Shown here piece by piece: positions 61,956-64,000 of a stretch of 64,000 nucleotides of DNA (positions are counted from its first letter, which is position 1; each line of letters opens with the position of its first letter). The DNA is from Paenibacillus qinlingensis (lineage in GTDB: Bacteria > Bacillota > Bacilli > Paenibacillales > NBRC-103111): contig NZ_JABMKY010000008.1 in NCBI RefSeq assembly GCF_013204845.1, positions 62,001 to 126,000 on the forward strand, read 5' to 3'. The notes beneath the pieces were generated by a model that saw nothing but the letters and a program-made list of their open reading frames with translations, searched no databases and was not told where the DNA came from. Position numbers and translations under genes: made by a program.

Positions 61956-62543
61956 CTATTTGTTATACCCGAGCGCGCGCATGATGAATGCCGTGGTTTG
62001 CCCAATCAGCATCTCCATGTCTGGACGTTCCTCTGTAAACATCGGTTCGAAGAACTCTCGCTGCTTATAGAAAAACATAGCTCCCAAGACAAACATAAGC
62101 GTACTATCCAACCCTTCAAACTCATAGAGTCCCTCTTGTCTACCCTTGTCCAATAAATAACGGACCTTTTTCCACAGCGGGAAAACAAGCTCCCTCATTT
62201 TATCTACACGTGGGGTAATCGTGATAATCTCCATTTGAATCAAGCTAATCAGCTGCGGATCTTCGTTGCGAATTTTGACAACTTCTCTAATCACCTGTTG
62301 GATGCCAGCAAGTGGATCTTCGACATCATAAAACTCCGTTAATTTAATTGCAGGAAAAAACTGCTTAAATATTTCATGGAAAACGCTCTCTTTTCCACCA
62401 AAATAGTAGGAAACCAGAGCCACATTGGCCCCGGCCTCCTCACATATTTGACGAACGCTAGTCGCATCATATCCATGCTGTGCAAACAGCTTTTTCGCGG
62501 CCAATAGAATTTTCATTTTCATATCTGACTCTTGATGAACCAT
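61956..62543 (-). CDS. TetR-family regulator
   Basis: 195 residues. The helix-turn-helix (about 8-55) contains AAKKLFAQHGYDATSVRQICEEAGANVALVSYYFGGKE, a clear TetR signature. The C-terminal ligand domain is helical. TAGGAGGG precedes the ATG. It lies 24 bases after the membrane-protein gene and likely represses that operon through the dyad at 63760. Confidence 0.93.
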   Translation of the reverse strand: MVHQESDMKMKILLAAKKLFAQHGYDATSVRQICEEAGANVALVSYYFGGKESVFHEIFKQFFPAIKLTEFYDVEDPLAGIQQVIREVVKIRNEDPQLISLIQMEIITITPRVDKMRELVFPLWKKVRYLLDKGRQEGLYEFEGLDSTLMFVLGAMFFYKQREFFEPMFTEERPDMEMLIGQTTAFIMRALGYNK

Positions 62544-62567
62544 GCCTAGCGCCCTCCTAATCCTTAG

Positions 62568-63731
62568 TTAAGCGTTTGATGAAACCCGACCTACCGCTGG
62601 AGCTATCTTTGTTTTTTTCGCAAATACAACCAATATATCAATTACGAGCGCCACCGCGGCAATTAGAAATAAAAATCCAACCTCGCTGCCGACACTTGGT
62701 CCACCGAACAAAATATTCATCAACCCGTTCACTGCGTACGTTGCCGGGAAAAAATTACTGATCGAATGATAGAAATCTGACAGAAGTTCTCTCGGTACAA
62801 TCGCACCTGATGAAACCAACTGCAAGGATAGCATCGCAATGTTAAATAGCATACCTGCGTTCCCAAACAAAGTCAAAAACATTTGAGCAACCAGAGCAAA
62901 CGTTAATAAGAACAATGATTCAAAGCCCCAAAGAGCAACAAATCCTTTATCTACATGCCCGCCCAACGAAACAACCATGATAGCACTGATGAGTCCAACC
63001 ACTATTGCAGCAATCACCGTTATTCCAATGCGTGCAGCCAATTTTTGCGTTTTAGACAGTGAAGCACCTAGTACATTAGTTGAAACGCTGAAGTTCATTC
63101 CCATAATCATCGTACCAACAATTGAAGCTAGGACAAGCATCATCGGGAGCATTTGATTCGGCATATCCTTTACTTTATTCGTGCTCTGGATGTCTGAACT
63201 CACTTTACTCGCTAACCCTTGTGCAATCTGAGTCGCTTGCTCAGCAGGAAGCTGTGGATTCATCTGTGTCAGGACAGCTGATGCCCCTGCCGCCACTGCC
63301 TCTTTATTTACCGTTGCCGTAATGTTCCCCGCTACAGCTTGCATGACTGACTTTGTCATAGACGGATTTGACTCATTAACCGTATAGGTGATCGGTACTG
63401 TTTGTCCAGGCGTTTGGAGTTTTTTGGAAAAATCCGATGAAATATGCATAACCATCTGCACTTCACGCATGTTTAGCTTGTTCTGAGCTTCTTCATTCGA
63501 CGCGATAACTTCCGTTTGGAAAGGAAGATTGCCTTGCAGGCTTTGAACGATTTTGCCACCCATGGCTTGATCTTCATTCACGATCGCAATCTTCAAATTC
63601 TTCGTATTATCCGAAACTCCCGAATACCCTGTCATCCATATGATGCTAAACAACAACTGAAACGTAATCGCTGTAATAATCCCTACCTTGGTTGTTGCAG
63701 GCTTCAAAAAAGCCGCTATTGACGATCCCAT
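62568..63731 (-). CDS. YhgE/Pip-like or ABC-2-type membrane protein
   Basis: 387 residues from ATG at 63731 (AAGGAG upstream; a GTG three codons earlier overlaps the site). A membrane helix (about 15-35) is followed by a large extracellular domain (about 40-190, LKIAIVNEDQAMGG) and five or six helices at the end (about 200-380). The layout matches ABC-2 permeases and YhgE/Pip proteins. No ATPase gene adjoins. TetR-controlled proteins of this kind often export drugs or lipids. Confidence 0.82.
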   Translation of the reverse strand: MGSSIAAFLKPATTKVGIITAITFQLLFSIIWMTGYSGVSDNTKNLKIAIVNEDQAMGGKIVQSLQGNLPFQTEVIASNEEAQNKLNMREVQMVMHISSDFSKKLQTPGQTVPITYTVNESNPSMTKSVMQAVAGNITATVNKEAVAAGASAVLTQMNPQLPAEQATQIAQGLASKVSSDIQSTNKVKDMPNQMLPMMLVLASIVGTMIMGMNFSVSTNVLGASLSKTQKLAARIGITVIAAIVVGLISAIMVVSLGGHVDKGFVALWGFESLFLLTFALVAQMFLTLFGNAGMLFNIAMLSLQLVSSGAIVPRELLSDFYHSISNFFPATYAVNGLMNILFGGPSVGSEVGFLFLIAAVALVIDILVVFAKKTKIAPAVGRVSSNA

Positions 63732-63759
63732 TTTGACCACTCCTTATTATTAAACAATC

Positions 63760-63780
63760 ATTTAAAACGAATGTTTAAAT
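63760..63780. promoter_or_regulatory. Perfect dyad, candidate TetR operator
   Basis: ATTTAAA-acgaatg-TTTAAAT is a perfect 7-7-7 palindrome 29 bases upstream of the membrane-protein start. An outer AAACA/TGTTT pair (63752-63756, 63772-63776) overlaps. Size and place fit a TetR-type operator. Confidence 0.6.
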
Positions 63781-63851
63781 CATAAGATAGTTATTTTATT
63801 TTGTCAACTCACTTTGCTTCAGTTTAACGACAAGAAAATACCTATGATGGA

Positions 63852-64000
63852 TCAATTATGCGCATCGATATTTAGATCTAGGCCTTCTAATGTGATTAGA
63901 TTTCTATGTCGTTTTCCTACCTTACCGTATCTGATTTTATTAGAGGTATCCGTTCCATATTGTTGTAAAAGCTGCTTAGTACTAATTAGATTTGCAAATT
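63852..64000 (-). CDS. C-terminal end of an unidentified gene (runs off window)
   Basis: The minus-strand frame is open from the right edge to a TGA at 63852-63854 (about 48 residues), with YGKVGKRHRNLITLEGLDL near the end. Not recognised. Length alone does not prove it is coding; it could be chance. Confidence 0.35.
   Translation of the reverse strand, partial: FANLISTKQLLQQYGTDTSNKIRYGKVGKRHRNLITLEGLDLNIDAHN

Overview
The window looks like a chromosome segment from a soil or plant-associated Paenibacillus-like Bacillota. The evidence is the gene style (YesM/YesN-type two-component pairs, LplB/YtcP-type sugar importers without their own ATPase, very large multi-domain secreted glycosidases), strong AGGAGG ribosome sites with frequent GTG/TTG starts, a Gram-positive Tad pilus locus, and moderate GC. 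No rRNA, tRNA, CRISPR array, prophage or intact insertion sequence was seen.

About 1-46000 is a continuous carbohydrate-acquisition region, almost all on the minus strand. In order it holds: a secreted glycosidase cut by the left edge; a YesN/YesM pair; an operon of two BNR/sialidase-like proteins, a sugar isomerase-like TIM barrel and an M55 metallopeptidase, divergent from an AraC regulator; a dehydrogenase/epimerase pair divergent from a second AraC regulator; a small AT-rich YHYH protein; an esterase whose reading frame has no ordinary start codon; a permease-permease-binding-protein importer with a 1272-residue polysaccharide-lyase-like enzyme and a membrane-bound AraC sensor; a GH105 hydrolase; a 1533-residue pectate-lyase-like protein; a Gfo/Idh fragment; a second importer with its own kinase/regulator pair; and a 1506-residue GH39-like enzyme. 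The likely logic is secreted depolymerases, then uptake of oligosaccharides through importers that borrow a shared ATPase, then intracellular GH105, esterase and oxidoreductase processing, under local AraC or two-component control. The presence of GH105 and pectate-lyase folds points to pectin or rhamnogalacturonan-type plant polysaccharides.

About 45600-54400 is mixed: an aquaporin, an orphan PAS histidine kinase, a decayed Tn7-like transposon end (frameshifted tnsA remnant plus tandem end repeats) joined to an unidentified gene fragment, an ArsR-type regulator with a small unknown protein and a ClpP protease, a GH16 endoglucanase-like enzyme and an M24 aminopeptidase. About 54350-55140 is non-coding and rich in hexanucleotide and dispersed repeats.

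About 55145-61754 is a Tad/Flp-type pilus operon (cpaB-cpaE-cpaF-tadB-tadC), followed by two very short paralogous membrane peptides and two pilin-like proteins. A YhgE/ABC-2-type membrane protein with a TetR regulator follows, and a gene tail of unknown function runs off the right edge. The most interesting leads are the two tiny peptides in the Tad operon, the fossil Tn7-like end, the unusual sialidase/M55 operon with a candidate AraC operator, and a duplicated unknown module in the pectate-lyase-like protein.
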